Source: Oleispira antarctica RB-8
Lineage (GTDB): Bacteria; Pseudomonadota; Gammaproteobacteria; Pseudomonadales; Oceanobacteraceae
Length of the DNA: 64,000 nt
Reading direction: 5' to 3'
Assembly: GCA_000967895.1 (NCBI GenBank)
Contig: FO203512.1
Span: forward strand, 4,277,531-4,341,530
The position numbers were made by a program, and so were the translations under genes. Of this stretch, positions 17,678-25,649 are shown piece after piece (within the stretch, counting starts at the first letter, position 1; each line of letters opens with the position of its first letter). The notes beneath the pieces are model-generated. The model saw only the letters and a program-made list of their open reading frames with translations. It did no database searches and was not told the origin of the DNA.

Positions 17678-18886
17678 ATGAAAAGTACTAAGAGAACACA
17701 GCACACAATAAAAGCCCGCATGAATAAACTCGCCTTAACCATTGGAATCGCCAGTGGATCTCTACTATTGATATCACCGACCGCACAGGCAGCAGAGACG
17801 AGTTTTAAATATGGCGGTTACATTAAACTTGATGCCATGTTCAGCCAGAGTTCAGATGCTCAACGTGCTGGTAATGTGGGTGATGATTTCTTAGTACCTT
17901 CTACTATTGAAGTCGGTGACGGTAGTAATGAAGGCGATGTTGTATTTGATACCAATTCTAAATTCAGTCGCCTGTGGTTCAAAACCGCGACGATGACAGA
18001 GGTTGGCGAAGTTAATACTCATATCGAAATGGATTTTAATGAGAGCAATGATGAGCGCCTAACGAATCAATCGAGTACGGGTTTAAGACACGCTTATTTC
18101 TCTTGGAAAAACTCTGCGGATTCTTCTTTATTGGTGGGTCAAACTTGGAGTACTTTTTTTAATGTGGGTGCGCTACCTGAGTCTGTCGATTTTATTGGGC
18201 CGACTTCTGGCACCGTATTTATTCGTCAAAGCCAAGTACGTTATACCCAAGCCTTAGCGAATGGTAGCTTGATGATTGCTGCAGAAAACCCGTCGGTCAG
18301 TCTATATGATGCAGGTTCTGGCTTTAGTGATAATCAAGTTGATGATAGTAGTCTGCCTGACCTTATTGCCCGTTATGACGGCTCGGCGGCAGGTTTAAAT
18401 TACAGCACGGCTGCAATGATTCGCCAAATTAATTATAACGATGGCACTAACGATGATAGCCAGGTTGGCTACGGTATAACCGCATCAGGCAAGTACGCAC
18501 TGAGTAACGGTGATGATTTTAAATTCATGATTAGCCAAGGTCAGCTAGGTCGCTATATCGCATTAAATGCATTCCGTGATGGCGCGGTAGAAGCGAATGG
18601 CGATGTCGAATTAATTTCTTCTATCGGTGGCTTTGTCGCTTATCGTCATATGTGGAGTGACAAGCTACGCAGCACACTGAGCTACGCTTTCTCTGAAGCT
18701 GATAATCCTAATAATGTTGCTCCTACCGTGACCAAAAAAGTGAGTAACAGCAATGTGAATTTAATGTATTCACCCACTAAAAACCTAACCTTTGGTGGCG
18801 AATATTTAATGGCACAACGTGAAGTAGAAAATGGCGATGATGGTGATTTAAATCGACTGCAGTTTACCTCTAAATGGGTATTCTAA
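17678..18886 (+). CDS. DcaP-like outer-membrane porin
   Basis: The 402-residue protein has a signal peptide ending in TAQAAET and a mature start FKYGGYIKLDAMF, as in DcaP-type trimeric porins of marine and Acinetobacter-type bacteria. The rest is alternating beta strands ending in LQFTSKWVF, with the C-terminal aromatic needed for outer-membrane assembly. It probably admits small organic acids or other anionic substrates for the symporter that follows. I chose the ATG at 17678 because GAGGG at 17666-17670 is 7 bases before it; the ATG at 17672 is too close, and an ATG at 17720 would give a shorter signal peptide. The last codons start a 13-bp tandem repeat array. Substrate is unknown. Confidence 0.8.
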   Translation: MKSTKRTQHTIKARMNKLALTIGIASGSLLLISPTAQAAETSFKYGGYIKLDAMFSQSSDAQRAGNVGDDFLVPSTIEVGDGSNEGDVVFDTNSKFSRLWFKTATMTEVGEVNTHIEMDFNESNDERLTNQSSTGLRHAYFSWKNSADSSLLVGQTWSTFFNVGALPESVDFIGPTSGTVFIRQSQVRYTQALANGSLMIAAENPSVSLYDAGSGFSDNQVDDSSLPDLIARYDGSAAGLNYSTAAMIRQINYNDGTNDDSQVGYGITASGKYALSNGDDFKFMISQGQLGRYIALNAFRDGAVEANGDVELISSIGGFVAYRHMWSDKLRSTLSYAFSEADNPNNVAPTVTKKVSNSNVNLMYSPTKNLTFGGEYLMAQREVENGDDGDLNRLQFTSKWVF

Positions 18887-18943
18887 ATGGGTATTCTAAA
18901 TGGGTATTCTAAATGGGTGTTCTAAATGGGTGTTCTAAATGAC
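18871..18943 (+). repeat. 13-bp tandem repeat covering the porin stop codon
   Basis: The unit TAAATGGGTATTC is repeated at 18871, 18884 and 18897, with the variant TAAATGGGTGTTC at 18910 and 18923 and a partial sixth copy from 18936. Copy 1 encodes the end of the porin (KWVF) and copy 2 begins with its stop codon, so the array spreads from coding sequence into the leader of the next gene. Confidence 0.9.
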
Positions 18944-19000
18944 TTTTTTAAATAGCGGCTCTAATGAATAGTAAAATAATAAGCGACGGAGAATTAAATC

Positions 19001-19267
19001 ATGGCGTTTAAATCAGAAGATGATGCGAAAGCGTATTGGAAAGAAAATGTCGGAATAATGATCAAACTGTTAATTGTTTGGTTCATTGTTTCATTCGGTT
19101 TTGGCATCTTATTAGTCGATGAACTGAATACCATTAAAATTGGTGGATACAAGTTGGGATTTTGGTTTGCTCAGCAAGGATCTATTTATTCATTTGTTAT
19201 TTTGACCTTTGTCTATGCCAAGTTAATGGCAACATTGGATCGTAAATACGGCGTAGACGACGAGTAG
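19001..19267 (+). CDS. Sodium:solute symporter small subunit (DUF4212)
   Basis: An 88-residue protein with two membrane helices (about 20-42 and 60-82) and the family signature YWKENVGIM...VSFGFGILL...KLGFWFAQQGS...LDRKYGV. The family forms the small partner of VC_2705-type symporters and is always encoded directly before the large subunit, as here (12 bases apart). GGAG precedes the ATG. It resembles YjcH (next to actP) in position but belongs to a separate family. Confidence 0.9.
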   Translation: MAFKSEDDAKAYWKENVGIMIKLLIVWFIVSFGFGILLVDELNTIKIGGYKLGFWFAQQGSIYSFVILTFVYAKLMATLDRKYGVDDE

Positions 19268-19279
19268 GAGTAACACATT

Positions 19280-21010
19280 ATGGAATTACAAACACTCACG
19301 TATATTGTGGTTGGTATTACCTTTGCTGTGTATATGGGCATTGCAGTTTGGGCGCGTGCAGGTTCAACCAAAGAGTTCTATGTTGCTGGCGGCGGTATTA
19401 ATCCGATTGCTAACGGTATGGCAACCGCGGCAGATTGGATGTCAGCAGCATCGTTTATTTCGATGGCGGGGCTGATTGCATTTATGGGTTATGGCGGTTC
19501 GGTTTTCTTAATGGGTTGGACAGGTGGCTTTGTTTTATTAGCAATGCTACTCGCACCGTATTTAAGAAAGTACGGGAAATTTACCGTACCTGAATTTATC
19601 GGTGATCGATTTTATTCACGTACCGCACGCATTGTCGCGGTGGTCTGTTTAATTATTTGTTCAGTAACGTATGTAATCGGACAAATGAAAGGCATCGGCG
19701 TAGCGTTTTCTCGCTTCTTAGAAGTGAGCTATGATATTGGTCTACTCATCGGTATGTTTATTGTTTTCTTCTACGCAGTATTAGGCGGCATGAAGGGCAT
19801 TACCTATACTCAAATCGCTCAATTTTGCGTATTGATTTTGGCCTATACCATTCCTGCTATTTTTATCTCGTTAAACTTAACAGGTAATCCTATTCCGCAG
19901 TTAGGACTGGGCAGCACTATGATTGGTTCGGATGTGTATTTGTTAGATCGACTTGATCAAGTCGTGAGTGAATTAGGATTTGCTGAATACACAACACAGG
20001 CGCGACTGAGTACGGTGAACATGTTTGCTTATACCATGTCGTTAATGATTGGTACGGCAGGTTTGCCCCACGTAATTATTCGTTTCTTCACGGTTCCTAA
20101 AGTAAAAGATGCGCGCGCTTCTGCATTTTGGGCGTTGATCTTTATCTCTATTCTTTATACTACCGCTCCTGCTGTTGCCGGTATGGCACGACTCAACATG
20201 ATTAATACGATTGAAACGACGCAAAGTGAAAACCTTAAGTATGACGAGCGTCCTCAATGGTTTAAGAATTGGGAAAAAACAGGTTTATTAAAATTTGAAG
20301 ATAAAAATGGTGATGGCAGAATTCAATACGTTGCTGATCCAGAGAAAAATGAAATGGTTAAAATTGACCGTGACATTATGGTATTGGCCAATCCTGAAAT
20401 TGCACAGTTACCTAACTGGGTCATTGCGCTGGTAGCCGCGGGGGGGTTAGCCGCTGCGTTATCAACCGCTGCAGGGTTACTGTTAGCGATTGCTTCAGCT
20501 ATTTCACACGATTTACTGAAAGGGGTTTTCGCTCCCAATATTACCGAAAAGCAAGAACTACTGGCAAGCCGGGTAGCAATGGCTGCCGCGATTGTGGGGG
20601 CGGGATATCTTGGATTTAATCCACCCGACTTTGCTGCCGGTACGGTAGCGCTCGCATTTGGTTTAGCCGCTTCTTCTATCTTTCCTGCCTTGATGATGGG
20701 CATCTTCAGTAAGCGTATCAATAAAGAAGGTGCCATTGCCGGTATGATTTCGGGTATTACGGTAACCTTGCTTTATGTGTTCCAACATAAAGGGATTATG
20801 TTTGTTGCCGATACGTCTTTCTTAGGCGATATGCCAGCCAATTGGTTCTTCGGAATTGAACCGAATGCTTTTGGTGTTATTGGTGCGGTCGTGAACTTCT
20901 CGGTAGCCAACTTAGTATCAAGAGTAACTGCAGAACCACCACAAGAAGTGCAAGACTTGGTTGAGCACATTCGAGTTCCTTGTGGTGTTGAAGAAGCACA
21001 TGATCATTAG
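19280..21010 (+). CDS. Sodium:solute symporter large subunit (VC_2705 type, ActP-like)
   Basis: The 576-residue permease of the SSS family has about 13 helices. Typical blocks are EFYVAGGGINPIANGMATAA, the region around FTVPEFIGDRF and AALSTAAGLLLAIASAISHD in the C-terminal half. A hydrophilic insert (about 315-365) includes KFEDKNGDGRIQYVADPEK, typical of this subfamily and EF-hand-like. Next to crbS/crbR/acs the likely substrate is acetate or another short organic acid driven by sodium, but the substrate cannot be read from sequence. AGGAG precedes the start. The two subunits form one transcription unit, possibly with the following genes. Confidence 0.92.
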   Translation: MELQTLTYIVVGITFAVYMGIAVWARAGSTKEFYVAGGGINPIANGMATAADWMSAASFISMAGLIAFMGYGGSVFLMGWTGGFVLLAMLLAPYLRKYGKFTVPEFIGDRFYSRTARIVAVVCLIICSVTYVIGQMKGIGVAFSRFLEVSYDIGLLIGMFIVFFYAVLGGMKGITYTQIAQFCVLILAYTIPAIFISLNLTGNPIPQLGLGSTMIGSDVYLLDRLDQVVSELGFAEYTTQARLSTVNMFAYTMSLMIGTAGLPHVIIRFFTVPKVKDARASAFWALIFISILYTTAPAVAGMARLNMINTIETTQSENLKYDERPQWFKNWEKTGLLKFEDKNGDGRIQYVADPEKNEMVKIDRDIMVLANPEIAQLPNWVIALVAAGGLAAALSTAAGLLLAIASAISHDLLKGVFAPNITEKQELLASRVAMAAAIVGAGYLGFNPPDFAAGTVALAFGLAASSIFPALMMGIFSKRINKEGAIAGMISGITVTLLYVFQHKGIMFVADTSFLGDMPANWFFGIEPNAFGVIGAVVNFSVANLVSRVTAEPPQEVQDLVEHIRVPCGVEEAHDH

Positions 21011-21055
21011 TCAATAATTTAATGATTAAAAGAAAGTATCATTAACAAAAGTGAG

Positions 21056-21086
21056 AATGATCGGCCCAAAAAGGTCGATCATTTTA
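21056..21086 (+). terminator. Hairpin after the symporter gene
   Basis: AATGATCGGCC and GGTCGATCATT pair (one G-T or mismatch) around a short A-rich loop and are followed by four T residues. It lies between the symporter and the next gene and may reduce read-through (an attenuating terminator) rather than end transcription fully. Confidence 0.5.
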
Positions 21087-21098
21087 AGAGGAAACATT

Positions 21099-21599
21099 AT
21101 GGCTTTTTATAAAAATAAACATGTCATCGTAGCGATGTTAGTGGCCCCTGTTTTAGCACTGATTAGTTATTTTTCAGTGGATGCGGTAGTCGCTGAAAAA
21201 CCTCATGCGGCAAAAGTGGGTGAGCATTATTCACTCTTAGAAAAATCTAACTGTCGCTATAGCAGTGGCGCCTGTAACTTGAAAAATGGTGATGTCGAGT
21301 TAGTTATAAAACCAGAATGGATTACGAATCAACGATTACGCTTAACCATTAATTCTTCTACACCGTTAAATAATGTTATTGGTGCACGCGTCAATGTGTT
21401 GGGTGAAGAAGTTGCTGCTAATGCAATGGAGAGTACCGATAGTGAAGGATTCTCTTGGTCAACAGAGATGCTCACTCCCGATGCCGATTTAGAACGGTTA
21501 CATGTCGCCGTAGCGATTAATGAGACTTGGTATTATGCCGATGCGGCTTTGAAATTTATTAATTATGAATCTTCTTTTGACGATGATTTTAGGCAGTGA
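21099..21599 (+). CDS. Membrane-anchored hypothetical protein of the acetate cluster
   Basis: This 166-residue protein has one N-terminal membrane helix or uncleaved signal (about 8-30) and a periplasmic domain. NCRYSSGACNLKNGDVELVI contains two Cys that could form a disulfide, and the rest is a beta-rich domain. I know of no assigned function, but genes of this kind often follow SSS symporters in marine gammaproteobacteria. The ATG at 21099 is chosen because AGAGGA lies just upstream; an upstream GTG at 21051 would read through the hairpin. It ends 65 bases before the CBS/DUF294 gene. Confidence 0.75.
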   Translation: MAFYKNKHVIVAMLVAPVLALISYFSVDAVVAEKPHAAKVGEHYSLLEKSNCRYSSGACNLKNGDVELVIKPEWITNQRLRLTINSSTPLNNVIGARVNVLGEEVAANAMESTDSEGFSWSTEMLTPDADLERLHVAVAINETWYYADAALKFINYESSFDDDFRQ

Positions 21600-21664
21600 T
21601 CTCTAAGCTCAAACTTTAAAACTTTAAGTACTAGGCAACTCATATACGTTAGGTAAACAATTCA

Positions 21665-23506
21665 ATGACTCCAGAACTATTAGCGATCCATAATTTTATT
21701 CGCGAGTGTTTGCCCTTCGATCAATTGCCTAATGCTGTTTTGGAAAAAGTAGTATCAAATATAGAAATCAGTTATCACAGTAAAGGTAGTCAGTTTGGAC
21801 AACAAAATTTAGCCGACGGTTTAAGAATCGTACGCAGTGGCGCAGCAGAATTACGCGATAAAAATGACTTATTATTAGATCGTTTAGCAGAAGGCGATAG
21901 CTTTAATTTGATGGGACTGAATGCAGATCAACCAGGTATTAAGGCGAGCCTAATTGAAGATGCATTAATTTATACTTTACCCGAAATTCCTTATCAGCAA
22001 CTGCGTACTGAATACCGAGCCTTTGACCGATTCTTTTCCAGCCAACGCAGTCGTCGTTTAAGACGCGCCGCCCGACACGAACCTGTGCCCAACGATATGA
22101 TGCGGCCATTAAGTGATTTAATGAGCAGCGAACCACTCACAGTTGAACCAACCACTAGCATTCAGCAAACCGCAATAATGATGTCTGAGCGCAGATTTTC
22201 ATCGATATTAGTCATGGTTGATGATCGCTTAATGGGCATAGTAACCGATCGAGATATCCGCTCACGCGCTGTCGCAAAAGGGTTAGAGTTGCAGCAATCG
22301 GTTATGTCAATTATGACCTCCGAACCGCTCACGCTGCCCCCTAGTTGCTCCATCTTTGATGCAACGCTCTTTATGATGCAGCGCAGCATTCACCATATTC
22401 CTATTGTCGAAGATGAGAAAGTTGTCGGCATGATCACCGCATCCGACTTAATGCTGGCGCGTAAAGATGACCCCGTTTTTTTAGTACAACATATTGGTCG
22501 TCAAAGCAGCACCTTCGAACTGAAAAATATCGTTTCGGCAATGCCCGACTTATTAGTGCAATGGGTGAATGCCGGTATTCGTTCTCACCAACTTAGCCAT
22601 GTATTAACAGCTCTAAGCGATGCCATTACCATACGCTTAATTGAACTCGCGATCGATCAAATCGGCCCTTCTCCTGTGCCATTTTGCTGGTTAGGTTTTG
22701 GCTCTCAAGGGCGCAAAGAACAATTATTGGGCGCCGATCAGGATAATGCTTTATTAATCAGCGACGAAGTGCAGCCAGAGCATCAACACTGGTTTTCACA
22801 ATTAGCCGAATATGTCTGCGATGGCTTAAACGAATGCGGTTATGTGTATTGTCCCGGCGATATTATGGCGACCAATGACAAATGGCGCCAACCCTTAAAC
22901 ACATGGTTAAAAACCGTCGATCGCTGGATGCGCACTCCCACCGACCGAGCCGTTATGGAAGTCAGTATTTTCTTTGATATACGCACAATTTATGGCGACA
23001 ACGAGCTGACTAAACAGCTACAAGCTCACATGCTAAAACACACTAAAAGCAATAGTATCTTCTTAGCGGCATTGGCTCAAAACGTATTAAGCGTGCAACC
23101 GCCCATGGGGATTTTTCGTCGCTTTGTGGTCGAACAAAACGGTGAGCATGCTCACGAGTTAAATTTAAAAAAACGCGGAGTTATTCCAATCATTGATATT
23201 GTCCGCATACATGCTCTCGCCAATGGTTTGTTTGAAGTTAATACAATTGACCGCCTACGCGCTCTTGTTGATTGCAAAGCAATGACCATAGTAGACAGTC
23301 GCAATATGCAAGACGCATTGCAGGTATTAATGCAGTTGCGTCTTACACACCAAGCGCAAGACATTATTAAAGGTCAAAGCCCCAGTAATTATGTTAATCC
23401 TGCGTCGTTATCAAAAATAGTTGCCAAACAATTGAAAGATGCTTTTGGTATTGTCAAAGATGCACAGCAAGGTATTAAATTTAAATATCGCCAAGGGCTT
23501 GGCTGA
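21665..23506 (+). CDS. cNMP-binding/CBS/DUF294 nucleotidyltransferase-like protein
   Basis: The 613-residue cytosolic protein has a cyclic-nucleotide-binding-like domain (1-125), two CBS repeats (about 150-275; VTDRDIRSRAV and HHIPIVEDEKVVGMITASDL), a DUF294 nucleotidyltransferase-like domain (LGFGSQGRKEQLLGADQDNA, near 345-365) and a C-terminal helical domain. The GSQGR...D.D motif matches the GlnD-type nucleotidyltransferase active site. Proteins with this architecture are found beside actP-like symporters and acs, and are presumed to sense nucleotides and regulate transport or acetate metabolism. The gene overlaps the exonuclease gene by one base, so they are coupled. Confidence 0.88.
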   Translation: MTPELLAIHNFIRECLPFDQLPNAVLEKVVSNIEISYHSKGSQFGQQNLADGLRIVRSGAAELRDKNDLLLDRLAEGDSFNLMGLNADQPGIKASLIEDALIYTLPEIPYQQLRTEYRAFDRFFSSQRSRRLRRAARHEPVPNDMMRPLSDLMSSEPLTVEPTTSIQQTAIMMSERRFSSILVMVDDRLMGIVTDRDIRSRAVAKGLELQQSVMSIMTSEPLTLPPSCSIFDATLFMMQRSIHHIPIVEDEKVVGMITASDLMLARKDDPVFLVQHIGRQSSTFELKNIVSAMPDLLVQWVNAGIRSHQLSHVLTALSDAITIRLIELAIDQIGPSPVPFCWLGFGSQGRKEQLLGADQDNALLISDEVQPEHQHWFSQLAEYVCDGLNECGYVYCPGDIMATNDKWRQPLNTWLKTVDRWMRTPTDRAVMEVSIFFDIRTIYGDNELTKQLQAHMLKHTKSNSIFLAALAQNVLSVQPPMGIFRRFVVEQNGEHAHELNLKKRGVIPIIDIVRIHALANGLFEVNTIDRLRALVDCKAMTIVDSRNMQDALQVLMQLRLTHQAQDIIKGQSPSNYVNPASLSKIVAKQLKDAFGIVKDAQQGIKFKYRQGLG

Positions 23507-24207
23507 TGCTGTGGTTAAAATTTTTCTGGCTACGCTGTCAGCAGTTTTATTATCGTCGTTACTTAAAGCAATCACGCTACGGTCATTTATTGCAAGACTG
23601 CTGGGACGAAAGCTTTAGCCCTTTTAAAACCAATGCATTTATTCACTGTCATAACGTTGAGTTTTTAGTAGCTGACTTAGAAATGTCATCATTGAATGAA
23701 AACGAAGGAGAAATATTAAGCATCGGTTGGGTCATCATTAAACACGGAAGAATTCAGCTTGCTAGCGCCGAACATCATCTTCTCAAAGCCAAAAAAACAG
23801 TGGGTCAAAGTGCAATCATTCATAACTTACGTGACTGTGAATTACAGAAAGGCGAGAACATGATGTTTGTGGTTGAGCGTTTTTTACAGCTGGCCGCAGG
23901 AAAAGTCTTAGTTTTCCATCACGCACCACTCGATATGGCTTATTTAGACAACGCCAGCAAAGCACTATTTTTTAGCCCTATGCTATTGCCAGTGATCGAT
24001 ACTCTCGCCATTGAAAAGAAAAAAATATTACGCCAACAAGCGCCTATTAAAGTGGGCGAACTGCGCTTAGCAGAATGTCGCTCTCGCTATAACTTACCCG
24101 CCTACCCTGCTCATAATGCATTGATGGATGCTCTCGCTGCGGCCGAACTGTTACTCGCGCAACTCGATCATAAAGGAAAAAAGGTACGTCTAGCAGACTT
24201 GTTCTAA
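23506..24207 (+). CDS. DnaQ-like 3'-5' exonuclease
   Basis: The 233-residue protein has the DEDDh exonuclease motifs: DLEMSSLNENEGEILSIGW (ExoI), VFHHAPLDMAYLD (ExoII) and HNALMDALAAAELL (ExoIIIepsilon). Such paralogues of the DNA polymerase III epsilon subunit are commonly encoded right after the cNMP/CBS/DUF294 gene in gammaproteobacteria. The substrate is unknown; a role in nucleotide or signal-molecule turnover with its partner is inference. The start overlaps the upstream stop (TGATG). Confidence 0.88.
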   Translation: MLWLKFFWLRCQQFYYRRYLKQSRYGHLLQDCWDESFSPFKTNAFIHCHNVEFLVADLEMSSLNENEGEILSIGWVIIKHGRIQLASAEHHLLKAKKTVGQSAIIHNLRDCELQKGENMMFVVERFLQLAAGKVLVFHHAPLDMAYLDNASKALFFSPMLLPVIDTLAIEKKKILRQQAPIKVGELRLAECRSRYNLPAYPAHNALMDALAAAELLLAQLDHKGKKVRLADLF

Positions 24208-24293
24208 GTCTCCATCACACAACTCGCGATAACATGAACGTTCTGAATCGATAAAGCCTAGCAAAACCAAATCACGTCTAAAATGATCATAAA

Positions 24294-24323
24294 ATGAACT
24301 GCCAATAAATGAACTGCTAATAA
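24294..24323 (+). repeat. 15-bp tandem duplication made of mini-ORFs
   Basis: ATGAACTGCCAATAA (24294-24308) is followed directly by ATGAACTGCTAATAA (24309-24323) and the start of a third copy. Each unit reads as a start, two or three codons and a stop. The position is upstream of the promoter proposed at 24359, so a leader-peptide role is unlikely. Confidence 0.6.
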
Positions 24324-24358
24324 ATGAATAATACCGATATAACCCACTATTAATATTT

Positions 24359-24388
24359 TTGACTATAATGTACTCACTTCGATATAAA
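24359..24388 (+). promoter_or_regulatory. Candidate sigma-70 promoter for the transglycosylase gene
   Basis: TTGACT (24359-24364) and TATAAA (24383-24388) are separated by 18 bases, 37 bases before the start codon. A good ribosome site (AGGAAG) follows. Confidence 0.5.
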
Positions 24389-24424
24389 TAACGATTATTA
24401 ACATCCCGTATTATCAGGAAGAAT

Positions 24425-25519
24425 ATGAAACGTCGCCGACTACTTGCTGCTGCATCCTTATTACCTTTTGCACCATGGGCTATTGCCTCTGAATTTACTG
24501 ATTTTATGGATGCACAAGAAGCCGGAGCTAAATCATTAGAAACCGAATTTGAAGCGTATCAAGCAGCGTATTTAAGAGAATTTGAGTCTTACAAAAAAGA
24601 TATTGAAAAAGAGTGGGGTGAGGCAAGAACCAGTTCACCCTCTACTTGGGTAAGCTACAAAGATACTAAAAAATCCAGAACTACATTAGATTATCGTGAA
24701 AATACCATTGAAGTTGCGATTCGTGCCGATGATAACCCAACGCCTGAAAAGGTAGCAGAACTCGTATCGGAAGCGATGACTAAACCTGCCAGTGAAGCTA
24801 TAAAACAAGATCCTATTCTTCATAAAGTCAATAAACAAACGATCATTATTGGCGATATTCTGATGTCTGGCATTGTGCTGAAAAAAGAGGCAATTTCAGA
24901 GTTAGTTGATCAAGCTAAAATGTTGATCGATGAAGATTCAAAAGGTGAATATGTAAAGGTAACCGTGCAGTTACCTGAAAAAGCCAAAACGGCCCGTGTC
25001 CGTCAATTTTTGCCGGCCGTTAAGAAATACAGCAAAGAATTTAAAGTCGAAATCCCGCTAGTGCTTGCCGTTATTCATACCGAATCCGCATTTAACCCAT
25101 TGGCTCAAAGCCATGTTCCAGCATTTGGTTTGATGCAAATCGTACCTAATTCGGCGGGCAAAGATGTACAGAAATTAATTTATAAGCGTAACCACGCTCC
25201 TTCCTCTTCCATGCTTTTTAAACCTGACATCAATATTCAACACGGCTGTGCTTATTTGCACATCCTGAATTATCGCTATCTAAAATCGATTAAAAATAAA
25301 GCAGCGAGAGAACACTGCTGCATTGCGGCTTATAATACCGGCGCAGGTAATGTTGCTAGAGCGTTTACTGGGAAAACAAATGTCAGAACAGCGGCTAAAA
25401 TAATTAACCGAATGAGTCCTGACGAAGTCTATCTGCACTTACGAGAAAACTTAAAATATAAAGAAGCGAGAGATTATGTACTGCGAGTGAATCAGCACAA
25501 ATCTTTATATACCGTATAG
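24425..25519 (+). CDS. MltC-like membrane-bound lytic murein transglycosylase
   Basis: The 364 residues include a signal sequence starting MKRRRLLAAASLLPFAPW, then the MltC-type N-terminal domain (DUF3393, about 30-185) and an SLT catalytic domain (about 195-345). Catalytic Glu lies in VIHTESAFNPLAQS, followed by PAFGLMQIVP and AYNTGAGN. It cleaves peptidoglycan glycan strands. E. coli MltC is a lipoprotein, while here there is no lipobox Cys, and the Arg-rich N-terminus recalls a Tat signal. AGGAAG sits 6 bases upstream of the ATG. A soluble periplasmic MltC homologue is the best description. Confidence 0.87.
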   Translation: MKRRRLLAAASLLPFAPWAIASEFTDFMDAQEAGAKSLETEFEAYQAAYLREFESYKKDIEKEWGEARTSSPSTWVSYKDTKKSRTTLDYRENTIEVAIRADDNPTPEKVAELVSEAMTKPASEAIKQDPILHKVNKQTIIIGDILMSGIVLKKEAISELVDQAKMLIDEDSKGEYVKVTVQLPEKAKTARVRQFLPAVKKYSKEFKVEIPLVLAVIHTESAFNPLAQSHVPAFGLMQIVPNSAGKDVQKLIYKRNHAPSSSMLFKPDINIQHGCAYLHILNYRYLKSIKNKAAREHCCIAAYNTGAGNVARAFTGKTNVRTAAKIINRMSPDEVYLHLRENLKYKEARDYVLRVNQHKSLYTV

Positions 25520-25567
25520 GTGGGTAGATAGATACGTGCATAACCGCCTGTAAGGAAAGTCTTGCAC

Positions 25568-25600
25568 TAAAGGCTGGAGTCAAAATGGCTCCTACACATA
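25568..25600. repeat. Short imperfect palindrome
   Basis: GGAGTCA-aaa-TGGCTCC (one wobble pair) lies in the gap between the transglycosylase and chemotaxis genes. It resembles other REP-type elements of the window only in style. Confidence 0.3.
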
Positions 25601-25649
25601 TTTGAACTATACTGATATTAATGATTTTATTCAAAAGGCATTCTTATCA

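Noticed and set aside
20323-20736. A 137-codon minus-strand frame inside the symporter gene
   Set aside because: It overlaps a clear SSS permease on the plus strand, and its composition (Ala/Ser-rich) is what an antisense of membrane sequence gives.
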